Positions 23,305 to 31,651 of a DNA stretch of 64,000 nt are shown here, piece after piece. Each line of letters opens with the position of its first letter. Position 1 is the stretch's first letter. This stretch comes from Coliplasma sp964402515 (GTDB lineage: Bacteria > Bacillota > Clostridia > Oscillospirales > CAG-382). A program made the position numbers and the translations under genes. The stretch is taken from positions 1 to 64,000 of the forward strand of contig CAYOCM010000002.1 in the NCBI GenBank assembly GCA_964402515.1. The letters are read 5' to 3'. Under the pieces are notes generated by a model, which saw nothing but the letters and a program-made list of their open reading frames with translations, was not told where the DNA came from and did not search any database.

Positions 23305-24735
23305 ATGGCCGACAAAAAACTGGTAGAGCAGATCACGTCGATGGACGAGGATTTTGCAAAATGGTATACCGACATAGTCAAAAAAGCCGAGTTAATCGAA
23401 TACACCAGCATAAAAGGCTGCATGGTCATCAGGCCTTACGGCTATGCGATATGGGAGAATATTCAGCATATTCTTGACGGAATGTTTAAGGCAACCGGAC
23501 ACGAAAATGTATGTATGCCTATGTTTATTCCCGAATCGCTCTTGCAAAAAGAAAAAGATCACGTCAAGGGTTTTGCCCCCGAGGTGGCATGGGTCACCAT
23601 GGGCGGCAGCGAAGTGCTTGAAGACAGGCTGTGCGTGCGCCCGACATCCGAGACGCTGTTTTGCGAGCATTATGCGAACGTGGTGCATTCATACCGCGAC
23701 CTGCCCAAAAAATACAACCAGTGGGTAAGCGTTGTAAGATGGGAAAAAACCACCCGCCCGTTTTTGCGCAGCCGCGAATTTCTGTGGCAAGAGGGACACA
23801 CGATTCACGAAACGCGTCAAGAGGCAGAGTTTGAAACAAAGCAGATGCTTGATATATATGCCGAATTCTGTGAAAAATCACTGGCAATGCCCGTGGTCAA
23901 AGGCCGAAAGACCGAAAGCGACAAGTTTGCCGGTGCGGTCGACACATACGCCATCGAGGCGCTTATGCACGACGGCAAGGCTTTGCAGGCGGGCACCAGC
24001 CACTTTTTCGGTGACGGATTCGCAAAAGCCTTCGGCATTCAGTTTACGGGCAGAGACAATAAAAAGAATTATCCTTTCCAAACCTCGTGGGGCGTTTCCA
24101 CAAGGCTTATCGGCGGCATAATAATGACGCACGGCGACGACAACGGATTGGTTTTGCCGCCCGCGATCGCGCCGATTCAGGTCGTTATTATCCCCATCGC
24201 ATTCCACAAACCCGGTGTGCTTGAAAAATGCGCCGAGCTTAAAGACGCGCTTTCAAAACAATACCGCGTCAAACTCGACGACAGCGATCAGTCGGCGGGT
24301 TGGAAGTTCAGCGAATACGAGATGAAGGGCGTTCCCCTGCGTATAGAAGTCGGTCCGCGTGACCTCGAGCAAGGTGTCTGCGTTATCGCAACGCGCGCCG
24401 ACGGCAGCAAAGAGACCGTTTCGCTTGACGGCATAGTCGAGACGGTCGGCCTGAAACTGCAACAGGCACACGAGATTATGTATCAAAAAGCGCTTGACAA
24501 CCGTGCGCGCCGCACTTTTGACTGCGAAACGTTGCAGCAGATAATCGACACGCGCGCCGAACACGGCGACGGCTTTATCAGAGCCGACTGGTGCGGCGAC
24601 GAAGAATGCGAATCCGCGGTCAAAGACAAAACCGGTGTAGGCTCGCGCTGTATAATATCCGATCAAACAGAAGGCAAGTGTGTTTGCTGCGGCAAGCAGG
24701 CAAAGCACAAGGTACTTTGGGCGGTTGCATATTGA
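23305..24735 (+). CDS. proS: Prolyl-tRNA synthetase, type 3, 476 aa
   Basis: Charges tRNA(Pro). The short class II enzyme without the internal editing domain, shown by IKGCMVIRPYGYAIWENIQ, the motif 2 region RWEKTTRPFLRSREFLWQEG, QAGTSHFFGDGFAKAF and motif 3 GIIMTHGDDNGLVLPP. The C-terminal extension with DWCGDEECE and VCCGKQAKH has the zinc-binding cysteines seen in archaeal/eukaryal-like enzymes. AAAGGA precedes ATG 23305; extending to 23182 would enter the promoter. A strong terminator follows. Confidence 0.96.
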   Translation: MADKKLVEQITSMDEDFAKWYTDIVKKAELIEYTSIKGCMVIRPYGYAIWENIQHILDGMFKATGHENVCMPMFIPESLLQKEKDHVKGFAPEVAWVTMGGSEVLEDRLCVRPTSETLFCEHYANVVHSYRDLPKKYNQWVSVVRWEKTTRPFLRSREFLWQEGHTIHETRQEAEFETKQMLDIYAEFCEKSLAMPVVKGRKTESDKFAGAVDTYAIEALMHDGKALQAGTSHFFGDGFAKAFGIQFTGRDNKKNYPFQTSWGVSTRLIGGIIMTHGDDNGLVLPPAIAPIQVVIIPIAFHKPGVLEKCAELKDALSKQYRVKLDDSDQSAGWKFSEYEMKGVPLRIEVGPRDLEQGVCVIATRADGSKETVSLDGIVETVGLKLQQAHEIMYQKALDNRARRTFDCETLQQIIDTRAEHGDGFIRADWCGDEECESAVKDKTGVGSRCIISDQTEGKCVCCGKQAKHKVLWAVAY

Positions 24736-24738
24736 CGC

Positions 24739-24771
24739 AAAAAAAGAGCAGGCCGCGGCTTGCTCTTTTTT
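24739..24771. terminator. Bidirectional terminator between proS and perR-like gene
   Basis: AAAAAGAGCA (24741-24750) pairs with TGCTCTTTTT (24761-24770); the loop itself contains a small GC palindrome. Confidence 0.85.
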
Positions 24772-24776
24772 GAAAC

Positions 24777-25160
24777 TCAGTGCCGTTCGTCGGATTTTTT
24801 GCATCGGCTGCAATAGCCGTTGTAAATTATCTGGCGCTCGATTATAAGATAATCTGTGGTTATGTCGTTTTTGGGCAGGTCACCCTCGGCAAAATCAAAC
24901 ACTTTGCCGCATTTTATGCAATAAAAATGGCTGTGATCCGAGATGTCGGGATCAAATCTGTCGGGAGAACCCGGCGAAATTATGCGCCTGATCTCACCCG
25001 ATTCGGCCAAATAACCCAGATTGCGATATACCGTGGCAAGACTCACATCCGGCATAAACGGCACGACGGTTTCATAAACCTGCTCTGCCGTGGGATGATC
25101 GCTTCTGTCCGAAAGCACCTTCCTGATCACATCGCGTTGCTTTGTGTTGCGTCTTATCAT
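24777..25160 (-). CDS. perR: Fur family metalloregulator, PerR-like, 127 aa
   Basis: A metal-sensing repressor. The winged-helix N-terminus includes HPTAEQVYETVVPFMPDVSL and ATVYRNLGYLAESGEI. The metal site region DRFDPDISDHSHFYC keeps the PerR-type Asp and the His-x-His, and two CxxC pairs (CIKC and CSRC) form the structural zinc site. AAGGA lies 8 nt before ATG 25160; ATG 25178 would include it. PerR-like rather than Fur-like is inferred from the FDPD residue. A Per-box-like operator overlaps its own transcription start, suggesting autoregulation. Confidence 0.85.
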   Translation of the reverse strand: MIRRNTKQRDVIRKVLSDRSDHPTAEQVYETVVPFMPDVSLATVYRNLGYLAESGEIRRIISPGSPDRFDPDISDHSHFYCIKCGKVFDFAEGDLPKNDITTDYLIIERQIIYNGYCSRCKKSDERH

Positions 25161-25173
25161 AACCGATTTCCTT

Positions 25174-25191
25174 ATCAATAATTATTATCAA
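25174..25191. promoter_or_regulatory. Per/Fur-box-like operator
   Basis: The core ATAAT-T-ATTAT (25178-25188) is a perfect 5-1-5 palindrome matching the inner part of the Per box consensus (TTATAATnATTATAA); the outer bases differ. It coincides with the predicted start site of the perR-like gene. Confidence 0.6.
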
Positions 25192-25195
25192 GTGC

Positions 25196-25224
25196 AATAT
25201 ATCATACTTTAAACCGTTTGTCAA
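25196..25224 (-). promoter_or_regulatory. Sigma-A promoter of the perR-like gene
   Basis: On the minus strand TTGACA (plus-strand 25219-25224), 17-nt spacer, TATATT (25196-25201); start near 25189, inside the operator. Confidence 0.82.
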
Positions 25225-25247
25225 CATTTTTATCAAGGAGCGTAAAA

Positions 25248-27080
25248 ATGCCTTTTTTGCCGCTTACACCGGATGAATTGAATCAAACGCCCGATTTTAT
25301 CATAGTTACGGGCGACGCATATGTAGACCATCCGTCTTTCGGCACCGCCGTTATCGGCAGGGTGCTTGAGGACGCGGGATTTGTCGTGGCCGTGATCGCA
25401 CAGCCGGATTGGCATTCGACCGAAGATATCAAAAAGTTCGGTATGCCGCGTTTGGCGTTTTTGGTAAATTCGGGCAATGTCGACAGCATGGTTGCTCATT
25501 ATACCGTGGCAAAAAAACGCCGATCGGACGATTATTATTCGCCGGGTGGCGTCGCCGGCAAGCGCCCCGACCGTGCGGTAACCGTCTATTGCAACCTGAT
25601 AAGACAGGCGTTTGGCAAAGTGCCCGTTATCATAGGCGGGGTTGAGGCGTCAACACGGCGTTTTGCGCACTATGACTATTGGACCGACAAGCTCAGACAC
25701 AGCATACTTATAGACAGCGGTGCCGATCTTTTAACATACGGCATGGGCGAAAATATTCTGCGGCGCATAGCGTTTTTGCTTGACAAGGGCGTGCCGATAA
25801 ACAAGATACGCGATGTTAAAGGCACCTGTTTTGTTGAAAAAGCGGGATATATTCCCAAGGGCGACTGCGAATATTGCGGCGAGTTTGAAGATCTTTGCAA
25901 AGACAAAAAACTGTTTGCCGAGGCATTTAAGGTACAGTATCGCAATCAGGATGCATACCGCGGCAAAATCTTGATCGAATGCTACGGTGACAGGGTGGTC
26001 GTGCATAATCCGCCCATGCCTCCGCTGACTCAAAAAGAACTTGACAAGGTTTATGAATTGCCGTACGAGCGTAATTATCATCCTTATTATAAGCGATTCG
26101 GCGGTGTTCCGGCCGTTGACGAGGTGAAATTTTCGATAACGCATTGCCGCGGCTGTTACGGCAACTGCAATTTTTGCTCGATAGCGTTTACTCAGGGACG
26201 CACCGTTGTTTCGCGCTCGATACAAAGTGTTGTGCGGGAAACAGAAATTTTGACAAAACTTGACGGCTTCAAAGGATATATACACGATGTCGGCGGCCCG
26301 ACGGCAAATTTTGCCGCGCCGATATGCGCAAATCAAGAGGCGGGAAGCCCCTGCCCAAACAAAGAGTGCCTTTATCCGTCAAAATGCAAAAACGCCGTTG
26401 CCGATCATTCGCGCTATCTTGAAATGCTGAGAGCGGTAAAAAACGTCAAAGGCGTAAAAAAAGTGTTTGTAAGGTCGGGAATCAGGCACGATTTTGTCAA
26501 CGCCGACAAAAACGACGAGTTTATAACCGAGCTTGCGCTTTATCACACGGGCGGTCAGTTGCGACTTGCGCCCGAGCACGTCTCGCAAAGCGTTTTAACT
26601 GCCATGGGCAAGCCGCCGTTTGCCGAGTATGAAAAGTTTAAAGCCAAATTCGATGCAATATCAAAACAGCACGGCAAAGAGCAATATGTGTTGCCTTATC
26701 TTATGTCCTCGCACCCGGGCAGCACTATGGGTTGTGCTTTGGAATTGGCGCTTTATCTGCGCAAAAACCGCATAAAGCCCGAACAGGTACAGGATTTTTA
26801 TCCTACACCGGGAACCGCGAGCACCTGTATGTTTTACAGCGGCATAGATCCTTTCACGGGCAAAAACGTTTTTGTGCCGCGCTCGCCGAAGCAAAAAGCA
26901 ATGCAAAGAGCTTTGCTGCAGACCTATGACTCAAAAAACGAGCCTCTTATCAGGCAGGCGCTTGCCGAATTGGGCAGACAAGACCTCGAACCGTTTTTGC
27001 TACCCAAAAAGCAAGCGGGCAACAATAAGAACAAAAGCAAAAAAGCGCCCCGAAAATCGCACGACAAAAAACGTAAATAA
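25248..27080 (+). CDS. ygiQ: YgiQ family radical SAM protein, 610 aa
   Basis: UPF0313/YgiQ family of radical SAM enzymes; the reaction is unknown. The N-terminal domain starts FLPLTPDELN and carries GDAYVDHPSFGTAVIGRVLE. The radical SAM cluster site CRGCYGNCNFCSIAFTQGR (Cys-x3-Cys-x2-Cys) is near residue 300, and APEHVSQSVLTAMGKP is typical of the family. A lysine-rich tail of about 25 residues ends the protein. AAGGAG at 25235-25240 supports ATG 25248. It is divergent from the PerR-like gene and shares its promoter region, which makes regulation by the Per-box possible. Confidence 0.93.
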   Translation: MPFLPLTPDELNQTPDFIIVTGDAYVDHPSFGTAVIGRVLEDAGFVVAVIAQPDWHSTEDIKKFGMPRLAFLVNSGNVDSMVAHYTVAKKRRSDDYYSPGGVAGKRPDRAVTVYCNLIRQAFGKVPVIIGGVEASTRRFAHYDYWTDKLRHSILIDSGADLLTYGMGENILRRIAFLLDKGVPINKIRDVKGTCFVEKAGYIPKGDCEYCGEFEDLCKDKKLFAEAFKVQYRNQDAYRGKILIECYGDRVVVHNPPMPPLTQKELDKVYELPYERNYHPYYKRFGGVPAVDEVKFSITHCRGCYGNCNFCSIAFTQGRTVVSRSIQSVVRETEILTKLDGFKGYIHDVGGPTANFAAPICANQEAGSPCPNKECLYPSKCKNAVADHSRYLEMLRAVKNVKGVKKVFVRSGIRHDFVNADKNDEFITELALYHTGGQLRLAPEHVSQSVLTAMGKPPFAEYEKFKAKFDAISKQHGKEQYVLPYLMSSHPGSTMGCALELALYLRKNRIKPEQVQDFYPTPGTASTCMFYSGIDPFTGKNVFVPRSPKQKAMQRALLQTYDSKNEPLIRQALAELGRQDLEPFLLPKKQAGNNKNKSKKAPRKSHDKKRK

Positions 27081-27105
27081 ATGACATATTAATGCAAATA
27101 AATGC

Positions 27106-27146
27106 AAAAACGGCTGTTTTAACGTGTTTTTAAACAGCCGTTTTTT
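27106..27146 (+). terminator. Terminator after ygiQ
   Basis: A 14-bp stem (27106-27119 with 27132-27145) with a T6 end. Confidence 0.88.
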
Positions 27147-27197
27147 GCGTGCTTTGTGCGATTTTGCCCACAATTTAGGGCAAAAAGCGTTGTTTTG

Positions 27198-27224
27198 CTC
27201 GACTTGCTGCGACATTAATCGACA
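27198..27224 (-). promoter_or_regulatory. Array of three 10-bp-phased 0A-box-like sites
   Basis: Compared with TTCGACA (complement of the 0A box TGTCGAA): 27198-27204 matches 5 of 7, 27208-27214 matches 6 of 7, 27218-27224 matches 6 of 7. All have the same orientation and are one helical turn apart. Confidence 0.55.
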
Positions 27225-27313
27225 AAAACACCCGTTTTAAAACAATCAATATTTGGCGTAAAATAAAAAAACGTGTTTTTTTGCGGCGCAAGATGACGAA
27301 CGAATATATTCAC

Positions 27314-27320
27314 TGTCGAA
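27314..27320 (+). promoter_or_regulatory. Consensus 0A box (TGTCGAA)
   Basis: A perfect match to the published Spo0A-binding heptamer, about 77 bp before the predicted spo0A transcription start. Confidence 0.6.
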
Positions 27321-27361
27321 ACATTCTATGTTTGTTATAGCCAAAATTCGTCCTTTTTCGT

Positions 27362-27390
27362 TTGCCATTTTTTGCCAAATATGCTAAAAT
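27362..27390 (+). promoter_or_regulatory. Sigma-A promoter of spo0A
   Basis: TTGCCA at 27362-27367, 17-nt spacer with TG one base before the -10, TAAAAT at 27385-27390. Confidence 0.72.
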
Positions 27391-27442
27391 CGAGGCAAAT
27401 CAAGGCAAGCAACGCTTGCGACAGTACGAAAGGAATATTATT

Positions 27443-28228
27443 ATGGAAAAAGCACAACAAAAAGCTCGGGTGCTGATTGCCGACAACAGCAACGAATTCA
27501 GAAGCGCATGTGCGCAACAACTCAGGCGCAGGGGCGTCGAAATAGTTGGCGAGGCGGCCGACGGTCAAGAGGCGTTCGGCAAAATAGCGCGCTGCAAACC
27601 CAACATAGTCATCACCGACCTTTACCTGTCAAAGCTCGACGGTGTTGGACTGATCAAAGAATGCAAAAAACAAATGGGCGAAAATTTTCCGTCATTCATC
27701 GTTCTTTCGCCGTTTGTGGCAACCAATCTGTTTGAAGAATGCTGTGAAAACGGAGCGGCATACTGCATGTTAAAGCCGCTCGACTATAACGGCATAGCCG
27801 ACCGCATATCAAGACTTTGCGAAAAAGGCCGCAAAGCAGGCAGTGCTTCGGTGCCCGCGCGTGACGATTTTGATCTCGAGGCGCAGGTGACAAAAGTTAT
27901 ACATCAAATAGGCGTGCCCGCACACATAAAAGGATATCAGTATCTGCGCACCGCCATAATAATGACGGTCGACGACAACGATGCGATAAACGCGGTGACA
28001 AAGGTACTTTATCCCACGGTGGCAAAACTTTACGGAACCACCTCGAGCAGAGTTGAAAGAGCCATACGCCACGCAATAGAAGTCGCATGGGACAGAGGCG
28101 ATGTCGATACGCTCAACAGTTATTTCGGATATACCATTCAAACAGGTCGCGGCAAACCGACAAACTCTGAATTTATCGCGATGATAGCCGACAATCTGAG
28201 ACTTAAAAACCGCGTTGCCGCAATATAA
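27443..28228 (+). CDS. spo0A: Sporulation master regulator Spo0A, 261 aa
   Basis: Response regulator that starts sporulation. The receiver domain (about 8-125) has the phospho-acceptor Asp in VITDLYLSKLDG, Ser in the switch position (VLSPF) and Lys in MLKPLD. The DNA-binding domain (about 145-258) carries HQIGVPAHIKGYQYLRTAI, RVERAIRHAIEVAWDRGD and GKPTNSEFIAMIADNLRLK, almost identical to known Spo0A. The usual second acidic pocket residue is Asn (ADNS instead of ADDN). GAAAGGAA precedes ATG 27443. spoIVB, the common upstream neighbour, is absent here. Confidence 0.98.
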   Translation: MEKAQQKARVLIADNSNEFRSACAQQLRRRGVEIVGEAADGQEAFGKIARCKPNIVITDLYLSKLDGVGLIKECKKQMGENFPSFIVLSPFVATNLFEECCENGAAYCMLKPLDYNGIADRISRLCEKGRKAGSASVPARDDFDLEAQVTKVIHQIGVPAHIKGYQYLRTAIIMTVDDNDAINAVTKVLYPTVAKLYGTTSSRVERAIRHAIEVAWDRGDVDTLNSYFGYTIQTGRGKPTNSEFIAMIADNLRLKNRVAAI

Positions 28229-28255
28229 AAAGCGACCCTCCGAAAAGAGAGCCGC
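28226..28255 (-). terminator. Terminator of the AEC transporter gene
   Basis: On the minus strand a 9-bp stem with two G-U pairs (28232-28240 with 28247-28255) followed by a T-run that lies at the end of spo0A. Confidence 0.65.
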
Positions 28256-28266
28256 ACTGCAAAAGT

Positions 28267-29190
28267 CTATACAAGCATGCAAAGCAAAGGAATAGTCAGT
28301 CCGCAAAGCACGTCGGCGGCAAGCACGTCGGCGGCTGCGGCGGCGCGGTCGCCGTCGAATATTTCGGCAAGCGACTGAACGAGCGCCGCGGTGGGACAGC
28401 AACACAGTATAAAAACCGTGGTGCGTATCTCTTGCGACAACGGCAAAAGATGCATTATTCCGAGCACCGCAAGCGGCAACAGCACCAATTTTATCGCCAT
28501 GGTCACATATACACTTGTTGACGTAAATATTTTTTTAAGATCAGAAACGGCAAGCCGCATTCCGCACACAAACATACACAGCGGCAGACTTATTCTGCCC
28601 ATAAGTTCTACGGGTTCGGCAATCACCGACGGCAAAGCGGTGCCCGTTATAAACAGCGGCAATACTACGGCAAGCGCGGCAACGTTGGGGCACAACAAAG
28701 CCTTTACGGGCCGCATATATTTTTTTTCGCCGGTCATAACAAACAGACCTACGGTCCATGCCACCGCATTCATACTGACGGCAAGCACCGCGGCATACAC
28801 CACCGCCTGCGGATATTCCGGCAAAAGCGTTTCGAGCAACGGAGTACCGAAAAATCCGAAATTGCCAAACACCCCCGCAACTGTCGCTATGCGGTATGCC
28901 GACTCGTTCTGCTTACGTCTGAATATAAATTTAAGCAAAAATATCGCACCGACTTGGGCTATCAGCGTTATGACAAAAAACAGCGCAAGGCTCGGCAGAA
29001 GCTCTCCCGAATATTCTATCACCTTGTTAAACGAATAAAGCTCAAGGCAAGGCTGACATATATACATCAATATCTTTGACAGATCTTTTGTGCAATCCGC
29101 GCCGATGACCTTAAATTTAACAAAAAAATATCCCGGCAAGGCATAAACAAGCATCAAAAGCACTTTTATCAGCGTTGTATCAAACGGCAT
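28267..29190 (-). CDS. AEC family transporter, 307 aa
   Basis: Membrane transporter of the auxin efflux carrier family, with about ten predicted membrane segments, no soluble domains, and GNFGFFGTPLLETLLPE as the conserved family stretch, followed by CMFVCGMRLA in the second half. Relatives move small organic acids such as malate; the substrate here is unknown. GGAGA lies 9 nt before ATG 29190, while an ATG at 29241 would overlap the promoter. Confidence 0.88.
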   Translation of the reverse strand: MPFDTTLIKVLLMLVYALPGYFFVKFKVIGADCTKDLSKILMYICQPCLELYSFNKVIEYSGELLPSLALFFVITLIAQVGAIFLLKFIFRRKQNESAYRIATVAGVFGNFGFFGTPLLETLLPEYPQAVVYAAVLAVSMNAVAWTVGLFVMTGEKKYMRPVKALLCPNVAALAVVLPLFITGTALPSVIAEPVELMGRISLPLCMFVCGMRLAVSDLKKIFTSTSVYVTMAIKLVLLPLAVLGIMHLLPLSQEIRTTVFILCCCPTAALVQSLAEIFDGDRAAAAADVLAADVLCGLTIPLLCMLV

Positions 29191-29231
29191 GGCTGGTATC
29201 TCCCTAATCGACCGATCTGTAATGCTGTTAT

Positions 29232-29260
29232 ATTTTAGCACACCTGTCTCAAAAAAGCAA
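29232..29260 (-). promoter_or_regulatory. Promoter of the AEC transporter gene
   Basis: On the minus strand TTGCTT (plus-strand 29255-29260), 17-nt spacer ending TGC, TAAAAT (29232-29237). Confidence 0.65.
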
Positions 29261-29266
29261 CCGCAC

Positions 29267-29296
29267 TTGACAACACGGGCAAAAGTATGTTATATA
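29267..29296 (+). promoter_or_regulatory. Promoter of the dockerin glucosaminidase gene
   Basis: TTGACA at 29267-29272, 17- or 18-nt spacer, TTATAT/TATATA around 29290-29296. Confidence 0.65.
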
Positions 29297-29346
29297 TGAT
29301 TGAGTATTTATTTTTTTCGGACGGCTTTTATTACGAGAGGAAACAT

Positions 29347-31557
29347 ATGAAATATATATCAAAATTAAGGCGTTTTGCGGCGTTTGCCGTAGCATTGGCG
29401 ACGCTTGCCGCCGCTATACCCGCCGTAAGCAATCAAAAGGTTTCCGCGCTTACCGACAGGCAGACTTGGTTTGCCGAGCTTATGGGTTCGTTTGCGCGCG
29501 CCGATATGCACAAAACCGGCATACTTGCTTCGCTTACCGCGGGACAGGCAATATTCGAAAGCGGTTGGGGCACCAGCAGAATAGGCGTTGAGGGCAAAAA
29601 CCTTTTCGGATACAAGGCTTATTCGTCATGGAGCGGCAGAGTATATGAATACCGCTCAGCCACCTTATATTCAAATTATGACGATATGCTCATTGCATTG
29701 GGCAACGACGACCGCAACGCAAGCCCGTGGCGCGCATACGCCGATTGGCGCGAGAGTGTCGAAGACCACTCTACCCTACTTTGCGGCAGCGACAGATATG
29801 CGGCGCTCGTGGGCGAAACGGATTATAAAAAGGCGGCGTTTGCAATAGTCGAGGCGGGATACACAAGCGACGACGGCTATGCCGAGCAACTTATTGCCAT
29901 AATCGAAAATTACGGTCTCACTATGTATGACGACCTTACACCCAACGAATATGGCGTTATCGCCATCGAGATGAACAAAGCTCAGTTGTTTTTAAGCATC
30001 AACGACGGCGCCGATCTGTCTTACGAGATATTTGAAGCGGAATTTGTTCCCGAAGAGAGCGAAGACGCCTCGCAAGAACCGTCGGACATGCCTTCTGACG
30101 ATATAAGCGACGTATCCGACGACGAACAGTCAAGCGAATCGAGCGACGACACATCGGACACTATGTCGGAAAGCACATCCGAAGGAGAACCGATCCGAGA
30201 CGAATCCGCCGACCAAAGCGACGAAACAAGCACCGACGAAACATCCGCCGACACCGGCGCGACAGGCTGGCTTGATTATACCGTCGAATGGGAAAGCAGC
30301 GATCCTTCGGTCGCGTCGGTAGACCAAAACGGCAACGTCACCGCGCTCAAAGAGGGCGTGGCACTTATCAGAGCAAAAGTCGGCAACCGCGAGGCTTGCT
30401 GTTTGGTAGAGGTTTCGGGTGAAACGGCATATGACGCATATGTCACATCAACGCTTAACGTGCGCGAAGAGCCTAATACCAACGGCAAAAAATTGGGCAT
30501 ATTCCCCAAAGGACAGGGGATTTATCTGCACAGTGAAAATGTTGACGGATGGTATCTTTGCGAAGGAATAGGCACCGACGGCGAACATTTAAAAGGTTGG
30601 GCAAGCGCCTCTTATATAGTTTTAAACAACCACAAAGGACTTGCCACGCAAATACATGCGGCAAAAAGTCTGTTTTCGATCGCGGTGGGCGACACGGCTC
30701 AGATAGTATATGCATTGGCGCCCGCTACCGCAACGCAGACCGACATAAAATGGACATCAGCAAACACAAACATAGCCACCGTCAGTTCGGACGGTATTAT
30801 ATCCGCCGTCGCAAAAGGCGCGACTACCGTCACGGGCGTTACCTCGGGCGACGCTACCGTTACGGTTGATATCAGAGTCGGTGACACGGCAACAAACTAT
30901 GTCGCCGTCACAAACACAAGACTGTATGTTCGCGCCGCAAGCAGTGCCGACTCAAAAGCGCTCGGCATAATAGACGCCGACACCGAGATAGAGGTTGTAG
31001 GCGAAGAGGTCGACGGCTGGTATCATGTTATCGTCGACAGCAAAAACGGCAAGACGATAGAGGGCTGGTCAAAAGCCAGATATATAAGCATAACCTCGCT
31101 TGTGGGCGGAACTCCGCCCGCGGCCGAACTGACTTTTACCGACGAAAGTATAGTTTCTTCGGGCGGCAGCCTTTACGGAATTATTCCCGAAACAACGCTC
31201 GGCGGACTCAACGGCATCTGCACGACATCGGGTGAGATCAAACTTTTTGCCGTTGACGGCACACAAAAAACAGACGGGCAAAAACTTGCCACCGGCGATG
31301 TTTTGGTGCTTTATTACGAAGGTGTCGAAATAGATCGCAAAACGCTGATCATCAGAGGCGACGTCAATTGCGACGGCGAAATAAACTCTGCCGATTATCT
31401 GTTTATAAAGCGTTATATGGTCGGCACGCTTGAGCTGAGCGAGCATCAAAAACTTGCTGCGGACGCATCGTGCGACGGCGAATTGTTGGTAAACGATTAT
31501 CTGATGGTGGTCAGGCATTATCTCGGAGAATATACGATAATTCAAAAAGCCCCGTAA
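29347..31557 (+). CDS. Secreted GH73-type glucosaminidase with Ig-like, SH3b and dockerin domains, 736 aa
   Basis: Cell-wall hydrolase, expected to cut N-acetylglucosaminyl bonds in peptidoglycan. Signal peptide about 1-34. The GH73 domain (about 36-190) has the catalytic Glu in QAIFESGWGTSRI and GKNLFGYKAY. Then comes a Big_2 Ig-like domain interrupted by a ~70-residue Asp/Ser/Glu-rich stretch, an SH3b domain (LNVREEPNTNGKKLGIFPKG), a second Big_2 domain, a second SH3b domain, and a C-terminal type I dockerin (about 671-730) with two calcium loops, DVNCDGEINSAD and DASCDGELLVND. AGAGGA precedes ATG 29347. Its cohesin partner is not in the window. Confidence 0.9.
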   Translation: MKYISKLRRFAAFAVALATLAAAIPAVSNQKVSALTDRQTWFAELMGSFARADMHKTGILASLTAGQAIFESGWGTSRIGVEGKNLFGYKAYSSWSGRVYEYRSATLYSNYDDMLIALGNDDRNASPWRAYADWRESVEDHSTLLCGSDRYAALVGETDYKKAAFAIVEAGYTSDDGYAEQLIAIIENYGLTMYDDLTPNEYGVIAIEMNKAQLFLSINDGADLSYEIFEAEFVPEESEDASQEPSDMPSDDISDVSDDEQSSESSDDTSDTMSESTSEGEPIRDESADQSDETSTDETSADTGATGWLDYTVEWESSDPSVASVDQNGNVTALKEGVALIRAKVGNREACCLVEVSGETAYDAYVTSTLNVREEPNTNGKKLGIFPKGQGIYLHSENVDGWYLCEGIGTDGEHLKGWASASYIVLNNHKGLATQIHAAKSLFSIAVGDTAQIVYALAPATATQTDIKWTSANTNIATVSSDGIISAVAKGATTVTGVTSGDATVTVDIRVGDTATNYVAVTNTRLYVRAASSADSKALGIIDADTEIEVVGEEVDGWYHVIVDSKNGKTIEGWSKARYISITSLVGGTPPAAELTFTDESIVSSGGSLYGIIPETTLGGLNGICTTSGEIKLFAVDGTQKTDGQKLATGDVLVLYYEGVEIDRKTLIIRGDVNCDGEINSADYLFIKRYMVGTLELSEHQKLAADASCDGELLVNDYLMVVRHYLGEYTIIQKAP

Positions 31558-31571
31558 ACAAGGGGCTTTTT
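31544..31571 (+). terminator. Terminator overlapping the dockerin gene stop codon
   Basis: AAAAAGCCCC (31544-31553) pairs with GGGGCTTTTT (31562-31571); the last three codons and the stop of the gene lie in the stem and loop. Confidence 0.85.
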
Positions 31572-31585
31572 GCCTATTAAAAAGG

Positions 31586-31614
31586 TTGATTTATTGTGCA
31601 AAATAGTGTATAAT
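31586..31614 (+). promoter_or_regulatory. Sigma-A promoter of the PTPS-related membrane protein gene
   Basis: TTGATT at 31586-31591, 17-nt spacer, TATAAT at 31609-31614. Confidence 0.8.
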
Positions 31615-31651
31615 ACAGTTTAACATTAACCATCGTTAAAAGGTGCTTGCA

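Larger units (their letters stand above)
27147..27442 (+). promoter_or_regulatory. Regulatory region of spo0A
   Basis: 296 bp without a gene. It holds three 0A-box-like heptamers at exact 10-bp steps (27198-27204, 27208-27214, 27218-27224), one perfect 0A box at 27314-27320, a sigma-A promoter at 27362-27390, and a perfect 6-3-6 hairpin (27405-27419) in the leader. I saw no clear sigma-H promoter. Confidence 0.6.

Noticed and set aside
27147..27442. A riboswitch or small RNA gene before spo0A
   Set aside because: I see no known aptamer pattern; the region is explained by 0A boxes, a promoter and one short leader hairpin.
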